DNA of 64,000 bases from Candidatus Arcticimaribacter forsetii (GTDB lineage: Bacteria; Bacteroidota; Bacteroidia; Flavobacteriales; Flavobacteriaceae): positions 992,001 through 1,056,000 of the forward strand of contig NZ_OU342399.1 of assembly GCF_910589745.1 (NCBI RefSeq). Reading direction: 5' to 3'. Each line of letters starts with the position of its first letter. Position 1 is the first letter of the stretch. Shown in pieces: positions 62,860-64,000 of this stretch. The notes under the pieces are model-generated. The model had not been told where the DNA came from. It did not search any database and saw only the letters and a list, made by a program, of their open reading frames with translations. The position numbers and the translations under genes were made by a program.

Positions 62860-63735
62860 ATGTATTTAATTGTTGATAGTGGATCTACAAAAACTGATTG
62901 GTTTGCGATAGACGAAAAAGGAACAATCCTTTTTTCTACTCAAACCTTAGGTTTAAATCCACAAGTTTTATCCTCCGCAATTCTGAAAGAACGAATCATT
63001 AATAATTTTGATTTGTTTCAAAATAGAAATAATGTTACTAAATTATTTTTCTATGGAGCAGGCTGTGGTATTAAGTCAACAATTTCGAGAATTGAAAAAG
63101 TCTTTGAAGAGATTTTTGAAAATTGCTCATTTACAATAAAAGAAGACACCTACGCTGCAGTATATGCATCTGCAGCGCAAGGTGTACCTTCTATTGTATG
63201 TATCCTAGGTACTGGCTCAAATTGTAGTTATTTCGACGGTGCTAAAGTTCACCAACACATCACGTCTTTAGGTTATATACTTATGGATGAGGCTAGTGGG
63301 AACTTTTTTGGAAAGCAACTTATTAGAGGATATTACTTTAATGAAATGCCCAAAAAATTATCGGAGTTATTCGAATCAGAATTTGATCTTTCGGCAAATA
63401 CTCTCAAAGAGAATTTATACCGTAGAGAAAATCCTAATACCTATTTGGCGCGTTTTGCAAAATTTATGATTGTTCATAAGGAAGATCCATATATGCAGGA
63501 TATGATCCAAGAAGGGTTAAGAAGATTTTTTAAACATCAGTTATTACAGTTCGATAATGCAAAAGAAGTTCCAATTCACTTTGTAGGATCAATTTCATTT
63601 TTCCTTAAGGAAGAAATTAATATGGTTCTAAAAGAATTTGGATTGACAATGGGTGAAATTGTTAAACGTCCTATAGATCAATTAGTAAAATATCATGTAA
63701 ATCTTCTAGAAAAAGAAGATTATGATTTTGATTAA
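62860..63735 (+). CDS. BadF/BadG-type N-acetylglucosamine kinase
   Basis: A 291-residue ASKHA kinase. DSGSTKTDWFAI is phosphate motif 1. GTGSNC is motif 2, followed by GYILMDEASGNFFGKQL. It resembles bacterial and human N-acetylglucosamine kinases and likely recycles amino sugars, joining GlcNAc metabolism to the glycolytic pair upstream. Its stop overlaps the convergent RidA gene by four bases. Confidence 0.85.
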   Translation: MYLIVDSGSTKTDWFAIDEKGTILFSTQTLGLNPQVLSSAILKERIINNFDLFQNRNNVTKLFFYGAGCGIKSTISRIEKVFEEIFENCSFTIKEDTYAAVYASAAQGVPSIVCILGTGSNCSYFDGAKVHQHITSLGYILMDEASGNFFGKQLIRGYYFNEMPKKLSELFESEFDLSANTLKENLYRRENPNTYLARFAKFMIVHKEDPYMQDMIQEGLRRFFKHQLLQFDNAKEVPIHFVGSISFFLKEEINMVLKEFGLTMGEIVKRPIDQLVKYHVNLLEKEDYDFD

Positions 63736-64000
63736 ACTACTGCAATCATAGAGATTTCAATTCGAACAAATTTAGGTAGGTTTGCAACCTCTACTGTTTC
63801 TCTTGCAGGTGCAGTATCTTCATTAAAATAAGCTCCATACACTTTATTCACTTCGGTAAAGTTATTCATGTCGCTTAAAAAAATAGAGCTTTTAACCACA
63901 TTTTCAAAGTCCATATTTGCAGCCAATAGAATGGATTTTAGATTTTCCATTACTTGAATGGTTTCTTTATTTAAATCCCCTTCTACGAGCTCCATGGTCG
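63732..64000 (-). CDS. ridA: RidA family protein, cut by the window end
   Basis: Only the C-terminal 90 or so residues are in the window. The family region KSSIFLSDMNNFTEVN leads to APARETVEVANLPKFVRIEI, with the conserved Arg of the PARET motif that binds the substrate carboxylate. RidA deaminates reactive 2-aminoacrylate from PLP enzymes, such as those of threonine metabolism. The true start lies beyond base 64000; the leading MEL in the frame is internal. Confidence 0.93.
   Translation of the reverse strand, partial: TMELVEGDLNKETIQVMENLKSILLAANMDFENVVKSSIFLSDMNNFTEVNKVYGAYFNEDTAPARETVEVANLPKFVRIEISMIAVV

Overview
This window is a low-GC chromosomal segment of a member of the Bacteroidota, almost certainly the family Flavobacteriaceae. 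The evidence is gene content typical of the family (DUF3822 next to rsmD, a 56-residue Lacal_2735-type protein, a fused thrA, UMF1-type MFS, ClpC, PPK1), start codons without Shine-Dalgarno sequences, and repeated matches to the Bacteroidota -7 promoter element TAnnTTTG upstream of genes and tRNAs. Most of the window is dense housekeeping sequence with short gaps and overlapping operon members.

Layout. 0-7 kb: a DinB/DUF1572 protein, a GH99-like lipoprotein, lpd, a tandem cytosolic/lipoprotein MsrB pair, an MFS transporter and a frameshifted ECF sigma factor. 7-14 kb: lon, an NRDE protein, cmk, a DUF3784 membrane protein and rpsA. 14-20 kb: pyrR-pyrB-(small unknown)-rnz, pdxH, ppk1-ppx. 20-24.4 kb: dnaX (its tau tail in another frame after an A10 run), RNase P RNA, and the rsmD/DUF3822/unknown operon. 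24.4-32 kb: a RecD-like helicase, kdsB, a PlsC acyltransferase, yebC, an RmlD-like reductase, gcvT and an Xaa-Pro aminopeptidase. 31.6-36.5 kb: thrABC on the minus strand, preceded by a threonine-rich leader peptide gene. 36.6-46.1 kb: clpC, gyrA, a TPR protein, an NlpC/P60 peptidase and a 7TM-HD phosphohydrolase.

46.2-51.2 kb is an accessory island between tRNA-Ser(GCU) and tRNA-Pro/tRNA-Arg. It holds a tiny HUH-Rep-like gene, a DUF5681 (phage small-terminase-like) gene, three small exported-protein genes arranged like cassettes between direct repeats, and a decayed tyrosine recombinase. 51.2-64 kb returns to core genes: DUF2237, Lacal_2735, DUF4442, nitronate monooxygenase, an AI-2E-type permease, rsmE-tsaD, a 1451-residue TamB, pfkA-gap-N-acetylglucosamine kinase, and a RidA gene cut by the window end.

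I see no CRISPR array, toxin-antitoxin pair, retron or recognisable defence system. The most interesting signals are (i) the thr leader peptide with stem-loops over its threonine codons, (ii) the A10 slippery run dividing dnaX into gamma-like and tau forms, and (iii) the repeat-bounded cassette island with the HUH-like protein. Two genes (the ECF sigma factor and dnaX) break at homopolymers, so sequencing error must be excluded for both.
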